Assembly (NCBI GenBank): GCA_023388075.1
Contig: JAEWGX010000128.1
Span: 1-14,473, forward strand
Direction of reading: 5' to 3'
Length of the DNA stretch: 14,473 nucleotides
From: Pseudomonadota bacterium
GTDB taxonomy: Bacteria; Pseudomonadota; Gammaproteobacteria; Burkholderiales; Burkholderiaceae_E
Below, piece after piece: positions 6,642 to 13,657 of the stretch (the first letter of the stretch is position 1; each line of letters opens with the position of its first letter). The position numbers and the translations under genes are program-made. The notes beneath the pieces were generated by a model that saw nothing but the letters and a program-made list of their open reading frames with translations, was not told the origin of the DNA and did not search any database.

Positions 6642-7517
6642 ATGCAGGTCGATCTGGGACAGGTGGAGGAAGCGGCGCGCGAGCTCTATATCCGGGCGCT
6701 CAAGGTGCTGCCCCCCGACATCAAGCGGGGCTTCGATCGGCTCGCCGCGAGCGAGCGCGAGGCGACGGCGAAGAGCGTGCTCGGCACCATGATCACGAAC
6801 ATCCAGGTCGCGGAACAGACCGACAACCTGCTCTGCCAGGACACCGGCGTGCCGATCTACAACGTGGCGATCGGCCGCGACGTCCAGGTGGACGGCTATG
6901 GCCTCAAGGAAGCGATCCGACGCGGCTGCGAGCGCGCCACCCGGGAGCATCCCCTGCGCTCATCGGTCGTGCATCCGCTCAACCGCCGCAACGAACACAC
7001 TTCCTGCGGGCCCGGCGTGCCGGTGATCCACCTCGACTTCATCGCGCAGCCGCAGACCCTCGAGATCGAGATGATCCCCAAGGGCAGCGGCTCGGAGAAC
7101 AACTCGTTTCTGCGGATGGCCATCCCGGCCGAGGGCATCGCCGCGATAAAGACCTTCGTGGTCGACTGCGTCATCTCGGCCGGCGGCAAGACCTGTCCGC
7201 CGACGATCGTCGGCGTCGGCATCGGCGGCACTTCGGACCTGTGCGTCGCGCTCGCCAAGCGGGCGGCCACGCGCGAGCTCGGCAGCCGCTGCGCCGATCC
7301 GGAAGGCGCCGCGCTCGAGGCCGAGCTCACGGAGGCGGTCAACCAGCTCGGCGTCGGACCACAGGGGCTCGGCGGCGACTCCACCGCCTTCGCGGTCCAG
7401 GTGGAGCTTGCCGCCACCCACATCACCATGAATCCGGTCGCGGTCAACATGCAATGCCACTCCGCCCGGCGGGCGAGCGCCACCTTCACGCCGCAGGGCG
7501 TGGCATACGGCTTCTGA
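6642..7517 (+). CDS. Class I fumarate hydratase-type enzyme, alpha subunit
   Basis: Larger subunit of an oxygen-sensitive iron-sulfur hydro-lyase of the two-subunit fumarase/L-tartrate dehydratase family, 291 residues. Three cysteines in conserved settings would hold the [4Fe-4S] cluster: Cys65 in LLCQDTGVP, Cys185 in GGKTCPPTIVGVGIGG and Cys272 in MQCHSARRASA. Arg116 to Gly125 (RNEHTSCGPG) and GSGSENNS (148-155) are further family signatures. The ATG at 6642 is preferred because AAGGAAG (6631-6637) lies just upstream; the frame is open 60 bases further 5' but through a hairpin and without a ribosome site. The beta subunit follows after 12 bases. Members of this family act on fumarate, mesaconate or tartrate, so the substrate stays open. 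Confidence 0.93.
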   Translation: MQVDLGQVEEAARELYIRALKVLPPDIKRGFDRLAASEREATAKSVLGTMITNIQVAEQTDNLLCQDTGVPIYNVAIGRDVQVDGYGLKEAIRRGCERATREHPLRSSVVHPLNRRNEHTSCGPGVPVIHLDFIAQPQTLEIEMIPKGSGSENNSFLRMAIPAEGIAAIKTFVVDCVISAGGKTCPPTIVGVGIGGTSDLCVALAKRAATRELGSRCADPEGAALEAELTEAVNQLGVGPQGLGGDSTAFAVQVELAATHITMNPVAVNMQCHSARRASATFTPQGVAYGF

Positions 7518-7529
7518 GGCGGGGCGACC

Positions 7530-8147
7530 ATGGCACACATCGAGCTCTCCACGCCCGTCAGCGAGGCGCAGGTGCGCGCCCTTCGGATCAACGACACCGT
7601 CACCCTGCAGTCGACGCTCTACGGTATCCGCGACGCCACCCAGATCCACCTCTTCGATCGCGGCCGGACCACCCGCTTCGACCTGCGCGGCCACGCGGTC
7701 ATCCACACCGCCCCGAACGTCCGCAAGGTGCCGGCCGACGCCGAGCATCCCACCGGCTATGCCCCGGTCTGCATCGGCACCACCACGTCGGACCGGATGG
7801 AGCGCTTCACCCGGCCGCTGATGGCGCAGTACGGGGTGCGCATCGTCATCGGCAAGGGCGGGCTGCGCGCGGATTCCCAGGCGGCGTTCGCCGAGCTCGG
7901 CGGGGTCTACCTCGCCATCATCGGAGGCACCGCGGCCCTGGAGACCACCTGGATCGAGCGCATCGAGGATGTCGACCTGGACGACCTGAACCCGGAATCG
8001 CTCTGGAAGTTCAGCATCCGCGACTTCGGCCCGCTGCTGGTCGCGATGGACAGCCACGGCGGCAGCCTCTACGACGTCGTGCGCGAGGACGTCAACGCCC
8101 GGCGGGCGGCGGTGCTCGCCTCGCTCGGCGTGAAGGAAGCGGGATGA
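7530..8147 (+). CDS. Class I fumarate hydratase-type enzyme, beta subunit
   Basis: Partner of the preceding alpha subunit, 205 residues. It corresponds to the C-terminal domain of single-chain class I fumarases and to TtdB. Recognisable motifs are the N-terminal LSTPVSEAQVRALRINDTV, GTTTSDRM (substrate phosphate/carboxylate loop, about residues 88-95), RIVIGKGGL (about 108-116) and GGTAALETTWIERIEDVD. The family lysine in GKGG is present. ATG at 7530 follows the alpha stop by 12 bases, with a GAGGCGGGG stretch before it. Flavoprotein translation starts about 28 bases downstream of its stop, so hydratase and flavoprotein subunits are made from one message. Hydration of a C=C bond next to a carboxylate is well supported; the physiological substrate is not. 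Confidence 0.92.
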   Translation: MAHIELSTPVSEAQVRALRINDTVTLQSTLYGIRDATQIHLFDRGRTTRFDLRGHAVIHTAPNVRKVPADAEHPTGYAPVCIGTTTSDRMERFTRPLMAQYGVRIVIGKGGLRADSQAAFAELGGVYLAIIGGTAALETTWIERIEDVDLDDLNPESLWKFSIRDFGPLLVAMDSHGGSLYDVVREDVNARRAAVLASLGVKEAG

Positions 8148-8175
8148 GCGTCCCCCGGAACCGGAGGACATGCCC

Positions 8176-9948
8176 ATGACCGCTGCCGCCTCCGGGGCGA
8201 ACGCCATCGACCGCCGCGACACCGACATCCTGATCCTCGGCTCGGGCGGCGCCGGGCTCTTCGCCGCCTTGCATGCGCACCAGGCCGATCCGTCGCTCTC
8301 GATCACTGTCGCCGTCAAGGGCCTGCTGGGCAAGTGCGGCTGCACCCGCATGGTCCAGGGCGGCTACAACGTCGCGCTCGCCCCAGGCGACTCGATCGAG
8401 CGGCACTTCATGGACACCATCGACGGCAGCAAGTGGCTCGCGGACCAGGACCTGGCCTGGACGCTGGTCACCAAGGCGGTCGAACGCATCCGGGAGCTGG
8501 AGAACGAGCTCGGCTGCTTCTTCGACCGCAACCCCGACGGCACCATCCACCAGAAGGCGTTCGCCGGCCAGACCTTCGACCGCACGGTGCACAAGGGCGA
8601 TCTCACCGGAATCGAGATCATCAACCGGCTCTCCGAGCAGGTATGGGCCCGCGGCATCGAGCGCCTGGAGGAGCACCGCGCGATCGAGCTCATCCGCACC
8701 CGCGACGGCTCGCGCCTGGCGGGGGTGCTGATGATCGACATGCGCACCGGCCGCTATGTCGTCGTGCGCGCCCGCGCCGTGCTGCTCGCCACCGGCGGCG
8801 GCCCCACCATGTACAAGTACCACACGCCGTCGGGCGAAAAGGCCTGCGACGGGCTTGCGATGGCGCTGCGCGCCGGCCTGCCGCTGCGCGACATGGAGAT
8901 GGTGCAGTTCCACCCGACGGGTCTGCTCGCGGGGGGCAGCACCCGCATGACCGGCACCGTCCTGGAGGAGGGGCTGCGCGGCGCCGGCGGCTGGCTGCTG
9001 AACGGCGCCGGCGAGCGCTTCATGAAGAACTACCATGCCGACGGCGAGCGCGCCACCCGGGACATCGTCTCGCGGGCGATCTACGCCGAGATGCGCGCGG
9101 GTCGCACCACTCCGAACGGCGGCGTGTACATCCAGATGCACCATCTCGGCGCGGACAAGGTGCGCCGCCAGTTCAAGGGCATGGTCGAACGCTGCGCGGA
9201 CTGCGGCTTCGACCTGGCTGGTGGCCTGGTCGAGGTGGTGCCTACCGCGCATTACATGATGGGCGGCGTGGTGTTCCGGGGAGACTGCACCACCGATCTG
9301 CCTGGTCTCTTCGCCGCTGGCGAGGATACCGGCGGCGTGCACGGCGCGAACCGTCTCGGCGGCAACGGCGTGGCGAACTCCACCGTCTTCGGCGGCCTCG
9401 CCGGCGAAAGCATGGCGGCGACGCTGGCGGGCGCGCGCGGCGCGCTTGCCGACCCGGACGAGGAAGCGATCCGCGCCTCCATCGCATGGCATGAGCAGCC
9501 GTTCTTGGTTGCCGCCGACCCGGCGGGCATCGACACGATACGCGAGTCGCTCTACGAGACCATGTGGCAGGATGTGGGGATCCTTCGCGATGCGACCGGC
9601 CTCGCGCGAGCGCTTGGCCGGTTGGACGAGCTCGACCAGGCCCTCGCGCGAAGCGGCATCGTGGACGGCGACCGCGCCTTCAACCCGAGCTGGCACGACT
9701 GGCTGAACCTGCGCAGCCTGATCGCCGTAAGCCGGACGATCGCCACGGCCGCACTCGCCCGCGAGGACTCGCGCGGCGCGCACTTCCGGGAAGACTTTCC
9801 GGAGACGCGCGACCTTGCCCGTTCCGCCTTCACCGTCGTGACGCAGGATGCGGGCGGGGCGCTCCTGCTGCGACGCGAGCCGGTCGTCTTCACCCGTGTG
9901 CGACCCGGCGAGACACTGCTTGCCGAGACGCTCGCCGCCGGCGGCTGA
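8176..9948 (+). CDS. Succinate dehydrogenase/fumarate reductase-type flavoprotein subunit
   Basis: FAD-containing catalytic subunit, 590 residues. The Rossmann motif ILILGSGGAGLFAA lies at 18-31, and conserved active-site elements are QFHPTG (His246), ERATRDIVSRA (Arg295), HYMMGG (His359) and VHGANRLGGN (Arg393). Two features differ from E. coli SdhA. The residue aligned with the His that binds FAD covalently is Cys56 (GCTRMVQGG instead of SHTVSAQGG). The Thr-Glu pair before GxRGxGG is Glu-Glu (264-265). So FAD is probably bound non-covalently, or unusually, and the substrate may not be plain succinate. ATG at 8176 is chosen over ATG at 8170 because GGAGGA (8163-8168) is 7 bases from the former and only 1 from the latter. 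Its iron-sulfur and anchor partners are encoded 2.7 kb upstream in the same operon. Confidence 0.92.
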   Translation: MTAAASGANAIDRRDTDILILGSGGAGLFAALHAHQADPSLSITVAVKGLLGKCGCTRMVQGGYNVALAPGDSIERHFMDTIDGSKWLADQDLAWTLVTKAVERIRELENELGCFFDRNPDGTIHQKAFAGQTFDRTVHKGDLTGIEIINRLSEQVWARGIERLEEHRAIELIRTRDGSRLAGVLMIDMRTGRYVVVRARAVLLATGGGPTMYKYHTPSGEKACDGLAMALRAGLPLRDMEMVQFHPTGLLAGGSTRMTGTVLEEGLRGAGGWLLNGAGERFMKNYHADGERATRDIVSRAIYAEMRAGRTTPNGGVYIQMHHLGADKVRRQFKGMVERCADCGFDLAGGLVEVVPTAHYMMGGVVFRGDCTTDLPGLFAAGEDTGGVHGANRLGGNGVANSTVFGGLAGESMAATLAGARGALADPDEEAIRASIAWHEQPFLVAADPAGIDTIRESLYETMWQDVGILRDATGLARALGRLDELDQALARSGIVDGDRAFNPSWHDWLNLRSLIAVSRTIATAALAREDSRGAHFREDFPETRDLARSAFTVVTQDAGGALLLRREPVVFTRVRPGETLLAETLAAGG

Positions 9949-9978
9949 GCGGCAGGCAGGCAAGGACAACGAGGAGAT

Positions 9979-9987
9979 GGAGGAGAC
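9979..9987 (+). promoter_or_regulatory. Strong ribosome-binding site of the 36-codon ORF
   Basis: The run GATGGAGGAGAC ends directly before ATG at 9988, with GGAGGAG forming a near-perfect Shine-Dalgarno sequence 2-4 bases ahead. A second purine run, GAGGAG, lies at 9971-9976. This signal does not serve the thiamine-diphosphate enzyme directly, whose GTG start is over 100 bases away. Confidence 0.6.
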
Positions 9988-10098
9988 ATGACCTGTCCGC
10001 TTTCGGTCGTGCCGAACGAAGGCTGGAGCGCGCTCTACGGCCCACCCGGCATGGCGGCCGACCGGATCGGGCGCGAGCTCGGCGTCGGGATCACGTGA
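9988..10098 (+). CDS. Small hypothetical protein (36 aa) in the operon
   Basis: An unrecognised 36-codon ORF between the flavoprotein and the thiamine-diphosphate enzyme. It begins MTCPLSVVPNEGWSAL and ends RELGVGIT. It has a strong GGAGGAG ribosome site and its TGA overlaps the GTG start of the next gene as GTGA. Both point to real translation and to coupling with the downstream enzyme. The product is soluble-looking, with no signal peptide or membrane helix, and has one Cys (residue 3). It could be a small accessory protein, a leader that meters translation of the enzyme, or the remnant of a longer gene. I cannot assign a function. Confidence 0.55.
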   Translation: MTCPLSVVPNEGWSALYGPPGMAADRIGRELGVGIT

Positions 10099-11765
10099 GC
10101 GCGAGCGCCGGACGTCCCGGTCAAGCCCCGAGGGGCGCCGACGCGCTGGTCGCAACGCTGGCGCAGGCCGGCGTCCCGCACGTCTTCACGCTTTCCGGCA
10201 ACCACGTCATGTCGGTGTTCGACGCCACCATCGGCCAGGGCGTGGAGCTGATCCACACGCGGCACGAGGCCGCGACTGTGCACATGGCCGATGCCTGGGC
10301 CCGGCTCACCGGCCAGGTCGGCATCGCGCTGGTGACCGGCGGCCCGGGGCACGCCAACGCGATCTCGGCCCTCTACACCGCGGGGATGAGCGAATCACCC
10401 GTCGTCCTGCTCTCCGGCCATGCGCCGCTCGGCCAGCTCAACCAGGGCGCCTTCCAGGAGATGGCCCAGGCCGACATGGCCGCGCCGGTCGCCAAGGCGG
10501 CATGGACCTGCCAGAGCGCGGAGGCGGTGGCGAGCGACGTGGCGCGCGCCATGCGCATCGCGCGATCGGGGCGGCCGGGGCCGGTGCATCTCAGCCTGCC
10601 GTCGGACGTGCTGGAAGAGAGAATCGGTACCGCAAGCGGGACCGCGGACGGCCCGGTGCCAGGCTCCGCGATCCTCGCCGCGAGCGACGTGGACGCCGTG
10701 CTCGGGCGACTGCGCCGGGCAGCGCGTCCACTGGTGCTCGTGGGTCCCGCCTCGCTCACTCGTCGCGCGCGAGCGTCCTGCCGCGAGCTGGAGCAGGCGC
10801 TCGGCATCCCGGTGGTGGGCATGCAAAGCCCGCGCGGGATCAACGATCCGGCGCTGGGCGCGTTCGCCCCTATGCTCGCGGCGGCGGACTGCGTGCTGCT
10901 GCTCGGCAAGCGGCTCGACTTCACGCTGGGCTTCGGCCGCGCACCGGCATGGCAGGACGGTTGCGAGATCCTGCAGGTGGATCCCGACCTTGCGGAGCGC
11001 GAGCGCGCGCGGCGACTGGTCGGTACCCGGCTGGTGGCAAGCCTGGCGGCTGACGCGCCGTCCGCGATCGACTCTCTGCTGGCGGCAGCGGGCAGGCATC
11101 GCGCATCCTCCGCGGCCCACGCGGCGTGGCGCGACGAGGTGGCGCAAGCGATCGCCTACCGCCCAGTCGCCTGGGACCAGGCCCGTTCCGAAGCGGGCGG
11201 TCGACTGCATCCGGTGCAGCTTTGCCGGGCGCTGCAACCGCTGCTCGACAGCCATCCGGACTCGGTGCTCGTCTGCGACGGCGGCGAGATCGGCCAGTGG
11301 GCGCAGGCCTGCCTGCAGGCTCCGAACCTGGTCATCAACGGATCGGCGGGCGCGATCGGCGTCGCGGTGCCGTTCGCGATCGCCGCGCGACTCGCCCGGC
11401 CCGAGGCGCCCGTGGTGGCAGTGATGGGCGACGGCGCCGTGGGATTCCACATCGCCGAGTACGACACCGCCCTTCGCTACGGCCTGCCCTTCGTCGGCGT
11501 GATCGGCAACGACGCGCGCTGGAACGCGGAGTACCAGATCCAGTTGAAGAGCTACGGCGCCGACCGGGCGATCGGGTGCGACCTGCGGCCGGCCCGCTAC
11601 GACGCGGTGGTGGCCGCGCTAGGCGGCCACGGCGAGCGGGTCGAAGGTCAGGGGGCGGACGCGGCAGCCGTGACGGCGGCCGTGGCACGCGCCCGGGCCT
11701 CGGGCTTGCCGGCCTGCGTCGATGTCATGATCGAGGGTGTGGCGGCGCCGGTGGTGCGGCCTTAG
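10095..11765 (+). CDS. Thiamine-diphosphate enzyme, acetolactate synthase-like
   Basis: A 556-residue enzyme of the ThDP superfamily that includes acetolactate synthase, 2-hydroxyacyl-CoA lyase and oxalyl-CoA decarboxylase. The N-terminal PYR domain holds the catalytic glutamate, Glu58, in HTRHEAATVHMADAW, then GIALVTGGPGHANAISAL. The middle domain follows, and the C-terminal PP domain has the Mg-ThDP motif GDG (445-447) with Asn472 in VIGND, 24 residues later. The GTG at 10095 is chosen because the stop of the 36-codon ORF overlaps it; no ATG lies before GADALVATL. The long frame continuing upstream is the shadow of the flavoprotein gene. Decarboxylation or carboligation of a 2-oxo acid, or cleavage of a 2-hydroxyacyl-CoA, would suit the product of the hydratase, but the substrate is unknown. 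No FAD role is apparent. Confidence 0.88.
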   Translation: MSASAGRPGQAPRGADALVATLAQAGVPHVFTLSGNHVMSVFDATIGQGVELIHTRHEAATVHMADAWARLTGQVGIALVTGGPGHANAISALYTAGMSESPVVLLSGHAPLGQLNQGAFQEMAQADMAAPVAKAAWTCQSAEAVASDVARAMRIARSGRPGPVHLSLPSDVLEERIGTASGTADGPVPGSAILAASDVDAVLGRLRRAARPLVLVGPASLTRRARASCRELEQALGIPVVGMQSPRGINDPALGAFAPMLAAADCVLLLGKRLDFTLGFGRAPAWQDGCEILQVDPDLAERERARRLVGTRLVASLAADAPSAIDSLLAAAGRHRASSAAHAAWRDEVAQAIAYRPVAWDQARSEAGGRLHPVQLCRALQPLLDSHPDSVLVCDGGEIGQWAQACLQAPNLVINGSAGAIGVAVPFAIAARLARPEAPVVAVMGDGAVGFHIAEYDTALRYGLPFVGVIGNDARWNAEYQIQLKSYGADRAIGCDLRPARYDAVVAALGGHGERVEGQGADAAAVTAAVARARASGLPACVDVMIEGVAAPVVRP

Positions 11766-12754
11766 TCGAGCGAAATGTTGGCCGACGCCGCAACGGCCTT
11801 CCACTTCTCGACGTCGTCGGCGATCACCTTCGCGAACACCGGCGGCTCGTCGATGACGACAAGCGCACCCACCTCGGCGTACTTCTGGATCACCTCGGGA
11901 CGCTGCAGGGCGCGCTTGATCGCGCCATGGATCGTGGCCAGCACGTCGGCAGGCAGGCCGGCCGGGGCGAGCACGCCGTTCCAGAAGCCCGAATTGGCCT
12001 TCGGCAGGCCGACCTCGGCCATCGTCGGCACGTCCGGAAGGTCCTTCAGGCGATCGGGCGCCGCCACCACGACCGGAATCAGTCGTCCCGCCTTGATGTG
12101 CGCCCACGACGACGCTACCGTGTCGTAGATCATCTCGACCTGGCCGCCGATCACGTCGGTCAGCGCCGGTCCGGTGCCGCGATACGGAATGTGCACGATC
12201 CGGTGGCCGCTGAGCGACTTGTAGTACTCCATGGCCATGTTGGTCGCCCCACCGTTGCCGGACGAGGCATACGAGTACTTGCCCGGTGCCGAGCCGACCA
12301 GCTTCGCGAAGTCGGCATAGGTCTTCGCCGGGAACTTGCTGTTCACCGCGATGACGCCTGGCACCTCGATGATGCGCGTGATGGCGGTAAAGCCCTTGAC
12401 GGCGTCATACGGCAGGTTCTTGTAGACGGCCGAGTTCGTGCCGTTGGTGCTCGAGGTACCGAGCAGCAGCGTGTAGCCATCGGGTTTCGCCTCGGCCACA
12501 TGACGGGCGCCGATCGAGCCGCCCGCGCCGCCGCGGTTCTCGACCACGACTGTCTGGCCAAGCTCCTTCGCCAGGGCATCCGCCAGGATCCGGCCGGAGA
12601 TGTCGGACGTGCCGCCCGGCGGAAAGGGGATCACCAGATGCACCGGCCGCTCCGGGAAGCGGCTCTGGGCCTGCGCCGGTGCCGCAATCACCAGGTTGCC
12701 CACCGCAAGCGCGACGGCGGCCGACAGCGCGAATCGTCTCCGAGCAAAATTCAC
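11762..12754 (-). CDS. Bug/TctC-family periplasmic solute receptor
   Basis: Second tripartite-tricarboxylate-type receptor in the window, 330 residues, encoded on the opposite strand to the first. A Sec signal peptide (MNFARRRFALSAAVALAVG..., cleavage after AQA at residue 29) precedes PVHLVIPFPPGGTSDISGR and VVVENRGGAGGSIGARH, both family signatures, and AKPDGYTLLLG. The start is GTG at 12754: AGGAGA (12762-12767) lies 7 bases upstream and the signal peptide begins there, while the longer open frame upstream runs into the dehydrogenase gene. Its TAA overlaps the TAG of the convergent thiamine-diphosphate enzyme gene. It follows the dehydrogenase by 43 bases. No TctAB genes are nearby. Ligand unknown. 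Confidence 0.93.
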   Translation of the reverse strand: MNFARRRFALSAAVALAVGNLVIAAPAQAQSRFPERPVHLVIPFPPGGTSDISGRILADALAKELGQTVVVENRGGAGGSIGARHVAEAKPDGYTLLLGTSSTNGTNSAVYKNLPYDAVKGFTAITRIIEVPGVIAVNSKFPAKTYADFAKLVGSAPGKYSYASSGNGGATNMAMEYYKSLSGHRIVHIPYRGTGPALTDVIGGQVEMIYDTVASSWAHIKAGRLIPVVVAAPDRLKDLPDVPTMAEVGLPKANSGFWNGVLAPAGLPADVLATIHGAIKRALQRPEVIQKYAEVGALVVIDEPPVFAKVIADDVEKWKAVAASANISLD

Positions 12755-12761
12755 TGAGGTT

Positions 12762-12767
12762 TCTCCT
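12762..12767 (-). promoter_or_regulatory. Ribosome-binding site fixing the GTG start of the second Bug gene
   Basis: Minus-strand AGGAGA stands 7 bases before GTG at 12754, in an A-rich context (AAAAAGGAGAAA). It selects this start over the longer reading of the frame. Confidence 0.75.
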
Positions 12768-12797
12768 TTTTGATGGTCGAGGGTGAAGATGGTCCAA

Positions 12798-13640
12798 CTA
12801 GCGACCGGCGCAGTGCTTTCCCCCATCAACCGGGATGCAGACCCCGGTGATGTATCGGGCCTCGTCACTGGCCAGGAACAGCGCGGTCCAGGCCACGTCC
12901 CAGGCGTCCCCCATCCGTCCCATCGGGCTCGCTGCATTGCGACGGGCCACCAGGGTTTCCCGGTCCGTGGACTGGTCACCAAGCTGCTGATACACCATTG
13001 GCGTGTCCATCACGCCTGGCAACACCGCATTCACGCGGATGTTGCGATCGGCGTACTGCACCGCGAGCGCCCGGGTCATCTGGTTGAGGCCGGCCTTGGC
13101 CGCGAAGTACGGCAGGTACGGGTACTGGTTGACCTGGATCGACGCGAGGGACGAGATGTTGACCACCGCTCCGCCACCCTGGCCCAGCATCACCGGGAAG
13201 ACGTGCTTGCAGGTGAGGAAGGCACCGGTCAGGTTGGTGGCGATCACGTGATTCCAATCGGCTTCGTCCATCTCGGTCAGCGATCCGGTGCGGATGATGC
13301 CGACGTTGTTGTGGAGGATGTCGATACGAGCGAAACGGGCCACCGTCTCGCGCACCACCCTGGCGACGGCAGCCCCGTCGGTCACGTCGGCGGCCCACGC
13401 CTCGCAGTCGTACCCGGCGCCGCGGATCAGATCGCGGGTCTCGATGGCCGCCTCGAGCCGGATATCGACCACCGCCACCTTCGCGCCTTCATGCGCGTAG
13501 GCCATCGCGGCCGCCTTGCCGTTGCCCCACCCCGGGCCCGACGAACCGGCGCCGAAGACGAGGGCGACCTTCCCGGCCACCCGTTCACGGCCGGGCCGGC
13601 CAGTCAGCGGCGAGTTGTCCTGGGTCGGCTGTGCTGCCAC
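12798..13640 (-). CDS. Short-chain dehydrogenase/reductase (SDR family)
   Basis: Classical SDR oxidoreductase, about 280 residues if GTG at 13640 is used. The nucleotide-binding loop is the extended form GAGSSGPGWGNG (30-41). Asp59 ending the second strand (VAVVDI) favours NAD(H). The family NNAG motif is NNVG (111-114), and the catalytic set includes Ser163/164, Tyr178 and Lys182 (PYFAAKAG), with Asn136. The C-terminal CIPVDGGKH is typical. Start is uncertain: GTG codons at 13652, 13640 and 13580 are all possible, none has a strong ribosome site, and translation is probably coupled to the binding-protein gene ending at 13658. GTG at 13580 would give the usual 260-residue length. The alcohol or ketone substrate is unknown; a hydroxy acid from the neighbouring pathway is only a guess. 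Confidence 0.88.
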   Translation of the reverse strand: MAAQPTQDNSPLTGRPGRERVAGKVALVFGAGSSGPGWGNGKAAAMAYAHEGAKVAVVDIRLEAAIETRDLIRGAGYDCEAWAADVTDGAAVARVVRETVARFARIDILHNNVGIIRTGSLTEMDEADWNHVIATNLTGAFLTCKHVFPVMLGQGGGAVVNISSLASIQVNQYPYLPYFAAKAGLNQMTRALAVQYADRNIRVNAVLPGVMDTPMVYQQLGDQSTDRETLVARRNAASPMGRMGDAWDVAWTALFLASDEARYITGVCIPVDGGKHCAGR

Positions 13641-13657
13641 GGATGATTGCACCGCCG

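Noticed and set aside
6960..8351. 463-residue minus-strand frame opposite the hydratase genes
   Set aside because: Shadow of the alpha and beta hydratase genes; it has no recognisable domain.
9564..10094. Upstream extension of the thiamine-diphosphate enzyme frame
   Set aside because: It overlaps the C-terminal third of the flavoprotein gene in another frame and adds nothing resembling the family; GTG at 10095 fits the family's N-terminus.
8092..10155. 687-residue open frame on the minus strand
   Set aside because: It is antisense to the well-supported flavoprotein gene, with Ala/Arg/Gly/His/Asp-rich composition typical of shadow frames in GC-rich DNA, and no motif or ribosome site.
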